Below are positions 13,670 through 21,252 of a stretch of DNA of 21,371 nt, piece by piece (the stretch's first letter is position 1; each line of letters opens with the position of its first letter). Position numbers and translations under genes: made by a program. The notes below the pieces were generated by a model that did not search any database, was not told the origin of the DNA, and saw only the letters and a list, made by a program, of their open reading frames with translations. The stretch is from IMG/VR virus record IMGVR_UViG_3300013103_000070, positions 1-21,371 of that record. One strand, 5' to 3'. The DNA comes from a virus.

Positions 13670-14046
13670 TGGGTGGCGTGCTGAGATTTAGCTACGGCGC
13701 CACGGTTATCAGCATCCAGGATGTCCAGGAGCTGGGCGACACCGCCGGGACGTCCATGAGCGCCACCCGGGATGTGACCGGGGGCAAGGTGATCCAGGTC
13801 TTTGCCGGCTCCGCGGTGGAGCTGGGAGACACCATCACCGTGGCGGGCCGCCTGTCGGCTGATGAGTTCCAGGACCTGGTGGCTCTCCAGGAATCCGCCC
13901 AGGTGGCCCAGGCCGACTACTGCCCCGACGGCGAGACTGCCCAGGCCTCGTGGAAGGTCATCGTCAGGAGGCTAGAAAACCGGCGCCTCATCCCCCTGGA
14001 CTGGGTGGATGTGACGCTGGTTCTGGAGATCGTAGAAACGATTTAA
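13669..14046 (+). CDS. Distal tail protein of unknown type
   Basis: A 125-residue, beta-rich protein with no membrane segment: MGGVLRFSYGATVISIQDVQ, then a Val/Gly/Asp-rich middle (TGGKVIQVFAGSAVELGDTI) and a C-terminus of alternating strands ending VDVTLVLEIVETI. One cysteine is in DYCPDGETAQASW. It overlaps the tape measure stop, so it is translated with it. I do not recognise the family. By position it could be the distal tail adaptor linking tube and tip. Families in this location diverge strongly. Confidence 0.6.
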   Translation: MGGVLRFSYGATVISIQDVQELGDTAGTSMSATRDVTGGKVIQVFAGSAVELGDTITVAGRLSADEFQDLVALQESAQVAQADYCPDGETAQASWKVIVRRLENRRLIPLDWVDVTLVLEIVETI

Positions 14047-14057
14047 GGAGGTAAATT

Positions 14058-14456
14058 ATGGCATTAGTAGTTCCCAATCAGGGCGAGGTCGAGATGCTGG
14101 CCCGCATTTTGAACAAAAACACGCCTTACGATGTAGAGTTACGGCTTTTCGTCAATGACATAACTCCAGATGAAAACACCGTCATCGGTGATCTCACCGA
14201 ATCTACAGGAGATGGATATAGCCCACAAACTCTTTCTGGCGCCAATTGGACCATCTCCACCGATGGCAGCGGAGTGACCACGGCTGAATATCCCCAGGTA
14301 ACCTTCACTTACACTGGGGCTGAGGCTAACGTATACGGCTATTACGTGACCAGTAATGGCGTTCTCCTGTGGGCCGAGAGGTTCAGCGACGGGCCGTATA
14401 CCATCCCCTCGGGCGGCGGCGAGATCAAAGTTACGCCCAAAATCACCCTCGATTGA
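14058..14456 (+). CDS. Virion structural protein, MALVVPN-type
   Basis: 132 residues starting MALVVPNQGEVEMLARILN, with FVNDITPDE, a GDGYSPQTLSGANWTI stretch, VTFTYTGAEANVYGYYVT and WAERFSDGPYTIPSGGGEIK. Proteins with this start and a late W-A-E-R-F stretch recur in tail or structural modules of unrelated phages. I know of no defined function beyond virion association. AAGGAGGT before the ATG suggests strong expression. The gene heads a set of small beta-rich proteins leading to the beta-helix fibre. Confidence 0.65.
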   Translation: MALVVPNQGEVEMLARILNKNTPYDVELRLFVNDITPDENTVIGDLTESTGDGYSPQTLSGANWTISTDGSGVTTAEYPQVTFTYTGAEANVYGYYVTSNGVLLWAERFSDGPYTIPSGGGEIKVTPKITLD

Positions 14457-14468
14457 TAGGAGGCCATC

Positions 14469-14927
14469 ATGGGCGTGAGCTATATTGGCGTAATCGAGGG
14501 ATCCGACAAGAACGTCGCCACCCATGAAATTTCCGAGGGGGGCGTCACCAAGCACATAGGCCGCGATGCCCCAGCCGCTGGCGTCCTTACCCTCCCAGAC
14601 ACGCCCCAAATCTCCGAGGCTACTGCTGCGGGGACCAAGAGCGGAGATGTGGATGTTCAGGGGAAGGGGCGGATTGTCTGCAAGATCTCCTACTCGGCTG
14701 ACAATGTGGAGGCGACCTGGCGGGTCTATTTTAAGGATTCTGCTGGGACCCTGATTCTGGCGACGGAGGAGATTTCGGTCGCCAACCTGGGCATTGCCGA
14801 TGGCAGCCGTTACCTGGGGCAGGGCATAGTCCTGGCAAACGAGGTGGGAGCCGCCAGCGTGGAGCTGGAACTTGTCACCGCTCCAACCAACAGCGGCAAT
14901 GCGAGCGCATGGGTTGTGGGGGTGTGA
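14469..14927 (+). CDS. Hypothetical tail/structural protein
   Basis: A 152-residue Ala/Gly/Val/Thr-rich protein with predicted strands throughout: MGVSYIGVIEGSDKNVATHE, KISYSADNVEATWRVYFKD, then a Gly/Ala/Val-rich end NSGNASAWVVGV. There are no membrane helices, signal peptide or known motif. TAGGAGG is well placed before the ATG. It lies one base before the beta-helix gene. An accessory fibre or tail-tip component fits the position but is not shown by the sequence. Confidence 0.6.
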   Translation: MGVSYIGVIEGSDKNVATHEISEGGVTKHIGRDAPAAGVLTLPDTPQISEATAAGTKSGDVDVQGKGRIVCKISYSADNVEATWRVYFKDSAGTLILATEEISVANLGIADGSRYLGQGIVLANEVGAASVELELVTAPTNSGNASAWVVGV

Positions 14928-14928
14928 G

Positions 14929-15657
14929 ATGGGGCTTCAAACACCTCTGATAATTACACCGAAAAAGAAAGCGGTGAACATTGAGGAATGGTCTCGAACG
15001 ATCGAAATCAAGACTACAATGTCTGCCGCCGACGTCCAAAGGGAAATAGATTCCCTGGGCAGATACTTGGCAAACGGGGTGACTATAACTTTTCAGCTCG
15101 AGGACGGGCTACATAGTTGGGACGACCAGGTGAAGATCTCGGGGTTCTTGGGACCAGGAAGAATCTATATCTTTGGAAACTCCTCAGACAATTCTCGACA
15201 GTTGTCCAAAAATGTGGTAATTAGCACTCCTGCTGATGTTATCCGCACCATTTGGGTAACCACCAACTTCAATTTCATGGTTTACATCGCATATATCAAG
15301 TTTCAGAGGCTTGACCTTACTACACACAAGTACGCAGTAGTTTCAGACATGGTTGCAGGAAGAGTGTGGGTGGACTATTGTTCGTTTGAATTCTCCAATA
15401 ATTCTTATGGAAATGCTATCTATTATCTTTTGACTACTGAAGGGCAGTGCCATGAAAACTACTTTAAATACGGATACAGGGCTATTTATTGTACGAGTAA
15501 TGCTTTTGTGCGCAATTACAACGGTGAGAGTGATTCTTCCAAGCCGGCTTACGGTCTATGGGCTAGTCTCTGGGGCAAGATTCGAAAAGAGGGAACAGTT
15601 CAACCAAGTGGTTCGAGTTCCAGCGAACACACAGAGCTGGGCGGAGAAATATTGTAG
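14929..15657 (+). CDS. Beta-helix tail fibre/spike-like protein
   Basis: 242 residues from ATG 14929, one base after the previous stop. The longer form from 14872 would run through the preceding gene and is rejected. The N-terminus (MGLQTPLIITPKKKAVNIEEW) leads to SAADVQREIDSLGRYLANGVTITFQLEDG, a pattern seen at the start of phage pectin-lyase-like fibre proteins. Repeated short strands with Asn, Phe and Tyr ladders follow (VWVDYCSFEFSNNS, ENYFKYGYRAIYCTSNAF). The end GTVQPSGSSSS...GGEIL is like the closing cap of such proteins. A role in binding or degrading host-surface glycan is inferred. Base composition is visibly more A/T-rich than in flanking genes, consistent with exchange of receptor-binding genes. 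Confidence 0.68.
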   Translation: MGLQTPLIITPKKKAVNIEEWSRTIEIKTTMSAADVQREIDSLGRYLANGVTITFQLEDGLHSWDDQVKISGFLGPGRIYIFGNSSDNSRQLSKNVVISTPADVIRTIWVTTNFNFMVYIAYIKFQRLDLTTHKYAVVSDMVAGRVWVDYCSFEFSNNSYGNAIYYLLTTEGQCHENYFKYGYRAIYCTSNAFVRNYNGESDSSKPAYGLWASLWGKIRKEGTVQPSGSSSSEHTELGGEIL

Positions 15658-15720
15658 GGGGAGCCGTCACTGTGGGCTCAGAGCGCAAAGTTACGAGGTA
15701 TTGGTAAAACAAGGACATAA

Positions 15721-16314
15721 ATGACCTCTATTAACCTCATCCTCTTCTGGGGCCAGCCCCAGGGAAACGTTTACAAAGCTTCTGGCGGCGCCGTTACGGG
15801 CGGCTCCGCCGATGTGTCGGTCTCTGTTGTCTACGAGGCTAGCGGCGGTGCTGTCACGGGGGGCTCGGCGGATTACAGCCTGGAGCTGCCCTATTCCCAT
15901 GAATACGTAGCCAGCGGCGGTGCCGTTACTGGTGGCGAGGCCGATGTTTCGATTTCTGTTTTCTACGAGGCCAGCGGTGGTGCTGTCACGGACGGTGAGG
16001 CTGATATTTCAGTTTCCGCCGTCTACGAGGCCAGCGGTGGCGCTGTCACGGGCGGCTCTGCCATCGCCTGGATGACCCTCCGGGAGTACGAGGCCAGCGG
16101 CGGTGCTGTCACGGACGGTGAGGCTGAGCACGCCCTGGAGCTGGCCTATGAGGCTTCCGGTGGCGCTGTTGCGAGCGGCTCTGCCATCGCCTGGATGACC
16201 CTCCGGGAGTACGAGGCCAGCGGCGGGGCCGTCACTGGGGGCTCTGCTCTCACGGTCTACATGGGAGCCTGGGATGTCACCCCTGTACCCCGGGTCCAGA
16301 GGTTTGCCGCATGA
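15721..16314 (+). CDS. ASGGAVTGGSA tandem-repeat structural protein
   Basis: 197 residues: a short MTSINLILFWGQPQGNVY head, then eight copies of an 11-residue core [KEV]ASGGAVTGGSA (variants DGEA, GGEA, ASGSA) separated by 8-11 variable residues such as DVSVSVVY or IAWMTLREY, and a tail VTPVPRVQRFAA. The Gly/Ala/Thr/Val pattern with a regular period suggests stacked beta turns as in a fibre shaft. AAGGA lies five bases before the ATG. Two 50-base stretches are identical, showing recent internal duplication. The stop shares ATGA with the hub-like gene. I do not know a named family; a tail-fibre shaft or tip accessory fits the position. Confidence 0.7.
   Translation: MTSINLILFWGQPQGNVYKASGGAVTGGSADVSVSVVYEASGGAVTGGSADYSLELPYSHEYVASGGAVTGGEADVSISVFYEASGGAVTDGEADISVSAVYEASGGAVTGGSAIAWMTLREYEASGGAVTDGEAEHALELAYEASGGAVASGSAIAWMTLREYEASGGAVTGGSALTVYMGAWDVTPVPRVQRFAA
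16054..16226 (+). repeat. 50-bp perfect direct repeats inside the repeat-protein gene
   Basis: Bases 16054-16103 and 16177-16226 are identical. The offset is 123 bases, that is 41 codons or two protein repeat units, so the reading frame is kept. Recombination between the copies would add or remove two repeats. Confidence 0.85.
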
Positions 16315-17951
16315 CAGAGTACAAATCTATAGATCGCAGCAAGGGCCTGGCTCCGGCCTATTCCCTGGAATCCCGGGATCTCCAGCGGCTGTTTGACGAT
16401 GCCACCGTCACCAACGCTGTGGCTCTGGAGATCCCCAACAACCAGGGTTTCATCCAGGTGGAGGGTCCCTGGCAGTCCATAGCCCTGGACTGCTGCACCG
16501 GCCAGGCCGTGGTTACCATAAACGGTGTGGACACCCTCCGGGCCAAACTCTTTGCCCCCGTGGAGCTCTATGTTGCCCTCACTCATGAGGTGGCCCAGGG
16601 CATAACAGGTGAGCTCCTTCTGGGTGAGGTGTCCTCTGGTCAGGCGGCCCAGTCCCTAGCCAGCCAGGCCGGCGTGGCCCTGCAATGGGACACCCGCCTT
16701 AATTACCCCCTGGTAAACGCCCTGGAGCCCCTGTGGCATTATTCTGGCATTCTCCTGGAGGGGCTACGCAAAATCATCGAGCCCTTCAATCAGGGTGGCG
16801 AGGAGCTTGCGGCCATATTCCCCGATGTAGACGCCGTCCGGGTGGTGGCCGTGGTGGAAAAAAATCCCATCACCCTGGATGTCGGTGCTGCAGATGTGGG
16901 CCATTTCATCGAAAACCTCACTATCCAGAGGGCCAAGCGGGCCCGGCCTTTGCGCCGAGTCATTTACAACATAGACACGCCCCGGGCCCTGGCCACTGAG
17001 ACAGAGCAATCCACCCACACCTATACGGACCAGACAGGCCAGCAACAGTTTAGGGTGGACTACACCAAAACCTACATTGGCCCCATCATCTTATCCGAGG
17101 AAACCACCAAATATGTGTGGTGGCCCGGGGGCGGCATAGTTTCGGGGCGCTGGGTCCTGATGAAGCGCGAGACCATTACTAATACATACGACCCCACGCC
17201 TACACCCCAGAATGTGCTCTGGAAGCGGGATTTTCTCTTGGCAAGTCGCCAGGAGGAAATCACTCACTACCGGAATGATGGTCAGCCTGGCTGGGGTGAA
17301 AACAATGAAGTTTCTTATACCTACGACTCTGACGGTTACATCTTCCAGGAGATCCAGAACCGCAGCAAAATGCAATATTACGGCCCAGACACAGGTAAAA
17401 AAGAAGGGGAAGAGATCGTTCAGGAATACGAGCGCATTACTGACGAGCTATATGTGGTCTCCCGTCAAACCCGCACATATACTGCGTGGGTGAGCAGTGA
17501 AGATGAAATAACATGGGAGGAGGAGATTCATTACGACACCCAATTGAGCACGGGCCAGCCTCCCAGAGTGAGTCCTATCGCTCCCGCACGAGACGATTCT
17601 CGGGTTGACCACCAGGAAGAAACCCTGGACCTGGGCACCGTGGGCGAATCCCTGGAGGTCAACTGGTTCGGCCACGACAACTACTGGAACTGGTTCAAAG
17701 CCAGGGTCCAGGCCGAGCGATTTACAGTGCGCTTTGAAGCACCATCCATGTACGATTTGCGTCCTGGCCTTTGGATAGACCTCACCACCAGTGCCGACAC
17801 GGTCATCAAGGCCATCCAGGGCAACACTGTCGTGGAGGTAGCCCTGAGGGACATTTTAGATTATCTGCCGCCCCTATTTGTGCACTCCGTGTTTGTTGAG
17901 CGCCAGGGCAGCCGCCAAATTACCCGCGTGGAGGCTGTGGGATGGAAGTGA
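16311..17951 (+). CDS. Tail hub / tail-tip protein (tentative)
   Basis: A 546-residue protein starting in the ATGA overlap. The N-terminal 190 residues look like a mixed alpha/beta domain (GFIQVEGPWQSIALDCCTGQ, VVTINGVDTLRAKLFAPVEL). The centre (about 230-440) is rich in Tyr, Trp and Thr with YTYDSDGY and THYRN elements, like flexible beta surface loops. The C-terminal part with MYDLRPGLWIDLTTSADTVI, ALRDILDYLPP and ITRVEAVGW resembles the closing domain of phage hub proteins of the gp27/gp44 group. A small beta-barrel-like protein and the big tip protein follow, as expected for the tail end. The assignment rests on position and this weak resemblance. Confidence 0.5.
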   Translation: MTEYKSIDRSKGLAPAYSLESRDLQRLFDDATVTNAVALEIPNNQGFIQVEGPWQSIALDCCTGQAVVTINGVDTLRAKLFAPVELYVALTHEVAQGITGELLLGEVSSGQAAQSLASQAGVALQWDTRLNYPLVNALEPLWHYSGILLEGLRKIIEPFNQGGEELAAIFPDVDAVRVVAVVEKNPITLDVGAADVGHFIENLTIQRAKRARPLRRVIYNIDTPRALATETEQSTHTYTDQTGQQQFRVDYTKTYIGPIILSEETTKYVWWPGGGIVSGRWVLMKRETITNTYDPTPTPQNVLWKRDFLLASRQEEITHYRNDGQPGWGENNEVSYTYDSDGYIFQEIQNRSKMQYYGPDTGKKEGEEIVQEYERITDELYVVSRQTRTYTAWVSSEDEITWEEEIHYDTQLSTGQPPRVSPIAPARDDSRVDHQEETLDLGTVGESLEVNWFGHDNYWNWFKARVQAERFTVRFEAPSMYDLRPGLWIDLTTSADTVIKAIQGNTVVEVALRDILDYLPPLFVHSVFVERQGSRQITRVEAVGWK

Positions 17952-18142
17952 TACGCCGCTTGTTGGGAAAGCGAGACGAAGGCTACCAGGTGGGCTACCT
18001 GGTGGGGAAAACCCAGGACGGCAAGTGGCTGGTGCGTTTGAGCGGCACCACTAGGCTCATCGAGCCCGTCACCGACGAGCCCGTCACCAATGGCGCCCAG
18101 GTGATCATCCGGGGGCAGGTGGGGCTGGGAGCGCGAAAATGA
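17942..18142 (+). CDS. Small beta-barrel-like tail protein
   Basis: 66 residues overlapping the previous gene by 10 bases and the next by 4 (ATGA). After MEVIRRLLGKRDEGY come four to five short strands: VGYLVGKTQDGKWLVRLS, RLIEPVT and AQVIIRGQVGLGARK. The size and strand order recall an OB-like barrel, as in baseplate spike proteins (gpV, gp5 N-domain), but there is no spike region. It may cap or bridge hub and tip. Function is not established. Confidence 0.6.
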   Translation: MEVIRRLLGKRDEGYQVGYLVGKTQDGKWLVRLSGTTRLIEPVTDEPVTNGAQVIIRGQVGLGARK

Positions 18143-20085
18143 AGCGCGTTCGGGTCCTGGGCTACCTCCCCGACGGCCGTGTAATGTGCGCCGACGGCCA
18201 AATCCGCCGCCACCTGGGAAACCGTCCCGCTGCCCCGGACGAATGGGCCTGGGCCGACGGGCAATATATTTTGGGCTATAGGCTTAGCAGCCACTCCGCA
18301 ATAGGCTTGAGAACAACTCAAAAATACAAACCCGAAAGTGGTGTTATCGAGGGTCTGCTGCTAATCTTTGCCCAAGAGGTTAGAGGCAAAATTTTGGGTT
18401 ACGGAGACGGTACGTCTACCCAGTTTGTGTTCACCCTAGATACCTGTATGGCTAAAGGCAGCCTGAATTTGAGCTACACAGTTGGGGGGCTAGCAGGGAA
18501 TGCACAGGATGACTCCTATGGCTTTGTTCAGGGTGACTACCTGACACAAGGAACTTCAGACTACAACCAGATAACGTTACAATTCACATTGCCCCCAGAT
18601 GCAGAAACACCTATAATCGCAAACTACCAAGGGTTTCGACAAGTTATATACGACGTTGAAGCTGGCAAAGCATCGCTTATTACTGAGAATTTCCTCCCCT
18701 TTGATGCTGTAGATTACTGGACAGATGGCTCCGGCTCTACCATCGCTTTTGCTTCCGGAAGGGATAAAGATCACCAGATCATCTGGATAGCCAGGGCCCA
18801 CGGAGACTGGTGGGATGGAGCTCGGCATTCACTGCTGATGGCAAAGTCCGTTAATGCCCCACATCAAACTATTTTGTTTATCAAATTCACAGAACGCTGG
18901 GTGCTGGATAACGAAATTTATAGCCGGTTTGATAGAACTGGCCCAGATACTTTTCGCCTAATCCAGGGAAGATATTACGAGCAAGATAACTACAATGGAG
19001 AGGAGCTAATAATAGAAACTATAGAATATCAGATCCAAAACGGACAGCTTATGGCAACTGGACAGTCGAAAGACTCTTACCCTGACGCCTATTCCTGGGA
19101 GGATGCAATTGAGACAAAAATATTCGAACTACCCGATCCCGATATTGATGATGCTTATGGGCAAATGTCTCCAACCTACTTTAATCCTGCCCTTGGGGAC
19201 TTTGTGTTTGCGCCCTGGGGGTACTCCTTAATTCAGGAAGATAGTTTCGACAGGGTCGTGGGAGTTACCGAACCGGATTATTGTCCTGCCACTAGCGAAG
19301 CAGAATGTGGGTCAGATTTAGGTGTCTTTAGAGACAGTGTCGAGGATATAACCTTGGATAAATCAATTGAGATGAAAGGCTTTGGACTTCTTCGTTTCTA
19401 CGACTCTATGACAATTAAAGAACGGGAATGGTGGGAGGGATGTTCCTGGAATACAGACACTAAGTTTTGCTACCCTGTCTTGGGACATGGGGAGAAGGAG
19501 ACCGACTATCACTGCGAATACGCTCCTGATCCTGAGAGTATCTACGCTTGGTTTCCTTTTCCCATGCTTGAATACGACAAGTACGGAGGAGACTTGTACA
19601 AGAAGCAGACCTGGGACATTGACTACGCCTATGAGCAAAACCCGGGCACAGGAGAATGGGAGGTCAAAGTTCATGCTTATAAGAACTGTACCTGTGAGGG
19701 CAATTCTGCCGAAAAAGACCATCACATCTTGCAGGTGGCCGAAGCACTAGATTTATGGGGGTCGGGTCAGGTAGATAAGGACATGTATGGGCATGACGAG
19801 ACAAAACAGGTCGTAGCTGCGAGCTGCTACAATTGTGGCGATGCCCACCAGGTAGACTGTGACTGGGAGACAGTTAGTTCTATCCGCTTCTACTGCAACT
19901 TTGAGCGGTTAAGCATTGCACAAGTTAAAGATGCTCTTTACTACGCCGTAAGAGAAGATGGAACGGTGGCGATTAGGAAAGGAAACCAAGACATAACCAA
20001 CCAAATTCGTCTAGCTCTTCAAGCCCAGGACCTGGTCTTTGATGATGAACTCTTTGTAGGCATGGTGGCATGGGTCACTCCCTGA
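18139..20085 (+). CDS. Large tail-tip / receptor-binding candidate
   Basis: 648 residues, the last gene of the tail run. The N-terminus (MKRVRVLGYLPDGRVMCADG) leads to a module at about 80-170 with ILGYGDGTSTQFVFTLD and LQFTLPPDAETPIIANYQG, related to the insert of the decoration protein. The remainder has many Asp, Tyr and Trp residues and no membrane segments. From about residue 370 it is rich in cysteine (over ten, in groups such as CPATSEAEC, KNCTCEG and SCYNCGDAHQVDC), so disulfides or metal sites are likely. From about base 18290 the DNA is more A/T-rich than the head genes. Position and composition point to a host-recognition protein. The family is not recognised. Confidence 0.6.
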   Translation: MKRVRVLGYLPDGRVMCADGQIRRHLGNRPAAPDEWAWADGQYILGYRLSSHSAIGLRTTQKYKPESGVIEGLLLIFAQEVRGKILGYGDGTSTQFVFTLDTCMAKGSLNLSYTVGGLAGNAQDDSYGFVQGDYLTQGTSDYNQITLQFTLPPDAETPIIANYQGFRQVIYDVEAGKASLITENFLPFDAVDYWTDGSGSTIAFASGRDKDHQIIWIARAHGDWWDGARHSLLMAKSVNAPHQTILFIKFTERWVLDNEIYSRFDRTGPDTFRLIQGRYYEQDNYNGEELIIETIEYQIQNGQLMATGQSKDSYPDAYSWEDAIETKIFELPDPDIDDAYGQMSPTYFNPALGDFVFAPWGYSLIQEDSFDRVVGVTEPDYCPATSEAECGSDLGVFRDSVEDITLDKSIEMKGFGLLRFYDSMTIKEREWWEGCSWNTDTKFCYPVLGHGEKETDYHCEYAPDPESIYAWFPFPMLEYDKYGGDLYKKQTWDIDYAYEQNPGTGEWEVKVHAYKNCTCEGNSAEKDHHILQVAEALDLWGSGQVDKDMYGHDETKQVVAASCYNCGDAHQVDCDWETVSSIRFYCNFERLSIAQVKDALYYAVREDGTVAIRKGNQDITNQIRLALQAQDLVFDDELFVGMVAWVTP

Positions 20086-20090
20086 CTCTC

Positions 20091-20115
20091 TCCACATTTC
20101 TCTGCTCAGTGTGGA
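20091..20115 (+). terminator. Weak stem-loop after the tail-tip gene
   Basis: TCCACA (20091-20096) pairs with TGTGGA (20110-20115) around a 13-base loop, six bases after the stop of the tail-tip gene. Only a short T-rich stretch (ATTTTC) follows. It may end the tail transcript, but it is small and could be chance. Confidence 0.25.
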
Positions 20116-20118
20116 ATG

Positions 20119-20147
20119 TTGATTTTCTCCGCTAAAGTTGCTAAAAG
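20119..20147 (+). promoter_or_regulatory. Possible promoter for the two exported proteins
   Basis: TTGATT (20119-20124) and TAAAAG (20142-20147) are separated by 17 bases, in an A/T-rich gap of 92 bases with no gene. The match to the -10 consensus is only moderate. A second -10-like stretch, TAATAA, lies downstream but has no partner. Confidence 0.3.
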
Positions 20148-20177
20148 GGTACTAATAATTCTGGGGGGGGACTAATC

Positions 20178-20552
20178 ATGAAAAAGCTTATGTTTCTTAT
20201 GGTTGCTGTCTTTATGTTTTCTTTGACTGCCCTAGCGTTCGACGTGCAACGAATCGTATGGGATCAAAATATTTGCTCAACAAACGGAGCCTTCTGTTTT
20301 AGGGGCAATATTGAATATGATAGAAAATCCAAGGACATAAGCATAAACGGGCGTTTCAGCAAAAGCTCGGGTCCCGGGATTGTCACGATATGGTTTGAGG
20401 GAGTAACCAGCGGCGGAAAGAGAGCCGTGGTGCACATGTCTTTCAAAGTGAGGGGACGTTATAGCGAAATAGTGCGGCACAGCGTATACACCGGCTACTG
20501 GGGCCAAGTAGATTGGCATCTGGATGATATAACCTTTGAGCCTTTAAAGTAG
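20178..20552 (+). CDS. Small exported protein, unknown function
   Basis: 124 residues with a clear signal peptide (MKKLMFLMVAVFMFSLTALA, cleavage likely after ALA). The mature part is beta-rich: FDVQRIVWDQNICSTNGAFC, NIEYDRKSKDISINGRFS, VTIWFEGVTSGGKRAVVHMSF, ending in VDWHLDDITFEPLK. Two cysteines nine residues apart may form a disulfide in the periplasm. A G-run (GGGGGGG) seven bases before the ATG acts as ribosome site. The DNA is A/T-rich compared with the head genes. Lying after the tail genes near the likely phage end, it is a candidate lysogenic-conversion or superinfection-exclusion gene. No family recognised. Confidence 0.68.
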   Translation: MKKLMFLMVAVFMFSLTALAFDVQRIVWDQNICSTNGAFCFRGNIEYDRKSKDISINGRFSKSSGPGIVTIWFEGVTSGGKRAVVHMSFKVRGRYSEIVRHSVYTGYWGQVDWHLDDITFEPLK

Positions 20553-20563
20553 GTGCAGAAGTC

Positions 20564-20926
20564 ATGCCTAAAGCCAGGGCCTGGATGAGATGGGTTACGC
20601 TACTGGCGTTTGCAGTGGTTTTTAGTCTACCTGCCCTGGCAGGAACCCCAGAAATCGGAGGGACTGCCAAAGTAGCAGGCTCCAGCTGGGTCGGATGCAA
20701 AAACAGAGAGGAGCTAGAAAAGCTCAGCGAATATGCCCATCAGCATGACGAGGTTGCGTTCAAAAAGCTATTGGCTAGGGACCTAGCTAATGGAGAATGC
20801 CGCTACATGAAAAATGGCGAAACGGTCTACATCACCGATGTATCAATCCTGGGATATACCAAGGTAAGACCCCGTGGCGAGATAGACGAATACTGGGTAT
20901 TAACCCAAGCTCTGGAGCCCCAATAA
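20564..20926 (+). CDS. Small exported Cys-pair protein, unknown function
   Basis: 120 residues. A basic start and hydrophobic core (MRWVTLLAFAVVFSLPALA) form a signal peptide with cleavage after residue 26. The mature part has GTAKVAGSSWVGCKNREELE, a helix (KLSEYAHQHDEVAFKKLLA), NGECRYMKNGETVYITDVS and TKVRPRGEIDEYWVLTQAL. The two cysteines probably bridge the helix to a small SH3-like barrel. Periplasmic proteins with a similar C...G-C-R pattern and K-V-R-P-R-G stretch occur in other bacteria, but I cannot name a function. The start is uncertain because there is only GGTG upstream; M8 or M10 would be alternatives. It follows the previous gene by 11 bases. Confidence 0.65.
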   Translation: MPKARAWMRWVTLLAFAVVFSLPALAGTPEIGGTAKVAGSSWVGCKNREELEKLSEYAHQHDEVAFKKLLARDLANGECRYMKNGETVYITDVSILGYTKVRPRGEIDEYWVLTQALEPQ

Positions 20927-20997
20927 AGTCCGCCCTTGGAAATGCCTCTCCCTGTGACACATTAAAACAGATTTTGACACGCTTTGACAGCGATTGC

Positions 20998-21040
20998 CTT
21001 TGTCGCATCTAAATTCCACTTTGTCGCATTTTAAATTCCA
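20998..21040. repeat. Tandem direct repeats, possible transposase-binding sites at phage right end
   Basis: Two adjoining copies of CTTTGTCGCAT-(C/TT)-TAAATTCCA lie at 20998-21018 (21 bases) and 21019-21040 (22 bases). To their left are degenerate relatives (TTTGACACG, TTTGACAGCG, TGTGACACATTAAAACA). Read from the right, the sequence starts TGTTCAGTGGAATTTAAAAT, a TG-first terminus as in Mu-like ends. Several repeats just inside an end are typical of Mu-like phages and IS21-type elements. The rest of the 20927-21123 gap holds three GTTAGAT copies (21069, 21081, 21099) and no gene. Confidence 0.55.
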
Positions 21041-21123
21041 CTGAACAGACAGGGTTTAATAGCAAGATGTTAGATGCGTTGTTAGATAAATGAATGAGGT
21101 TAGATGATGGAAGGTGCTGTAAA

Positions 21124-21213
21124 TGGCGGAGGGGGAGGGATTCGAACCCCCGGACCCCCTTCGGGGTCAAGTGATTTCAAGTCACCCGCCTTCGTCCACT
21201 CGGCCACCCCTCC
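21124..21213 (-). tRNA. tRNA-Ser(UGA)
   Basis: Read on the minus strand the gene starts GGAGGGG, pairing with CCCCTCC before the discriminator G and an encoded CCA (21124-21126). The D-arm contains GGCCGAGTGG, the anticodon loop is CTTGAAA (anticodon UGA), a long variable arm (GACCCC...GGGGTC) marks serine, and the T-loop is TTCGAAT. All stems pair, so the gene looks intact. Its 3' end faces the phage genes. Confidence 0.95.
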
Positions 21214-21222
21214 GCAAGAAAA

Positions 21223-21252
21223 ATAATGGCCCTTGGCAAGGAGAAGAGTCAA
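21223..21252 (-). promoter_or_regulatory. Promoter for tRNA-Ser
   Basis: On the minus strand TTGACT (21247-21252) and CATTAT (21223-21228) are separated by 18 bases. The predicted start lies a few bases before the mature tRNA 5' end at 21213. Confidence 0.55.

Noticed and set aside
14872-14928. Extended start for the beta-helix protein at 14872
   Set aside because: It would overlap the previous gene by 56 bases, and the N-terminal 19 residues look like an out-of-frame reading of that gene. ATG 14929 sits one base after the previous stop.
15656-15683. Bases reading GGAVTVGSE in one frame just before the repeat-protein gene, like its repeat core
   Set aside because: It is one short partial match, in a different frame from the beta-helix gene that ends at 15657, with a stop soon after. 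It may be a relic of an earlier repeat copy but is too short to call a pseudogene.
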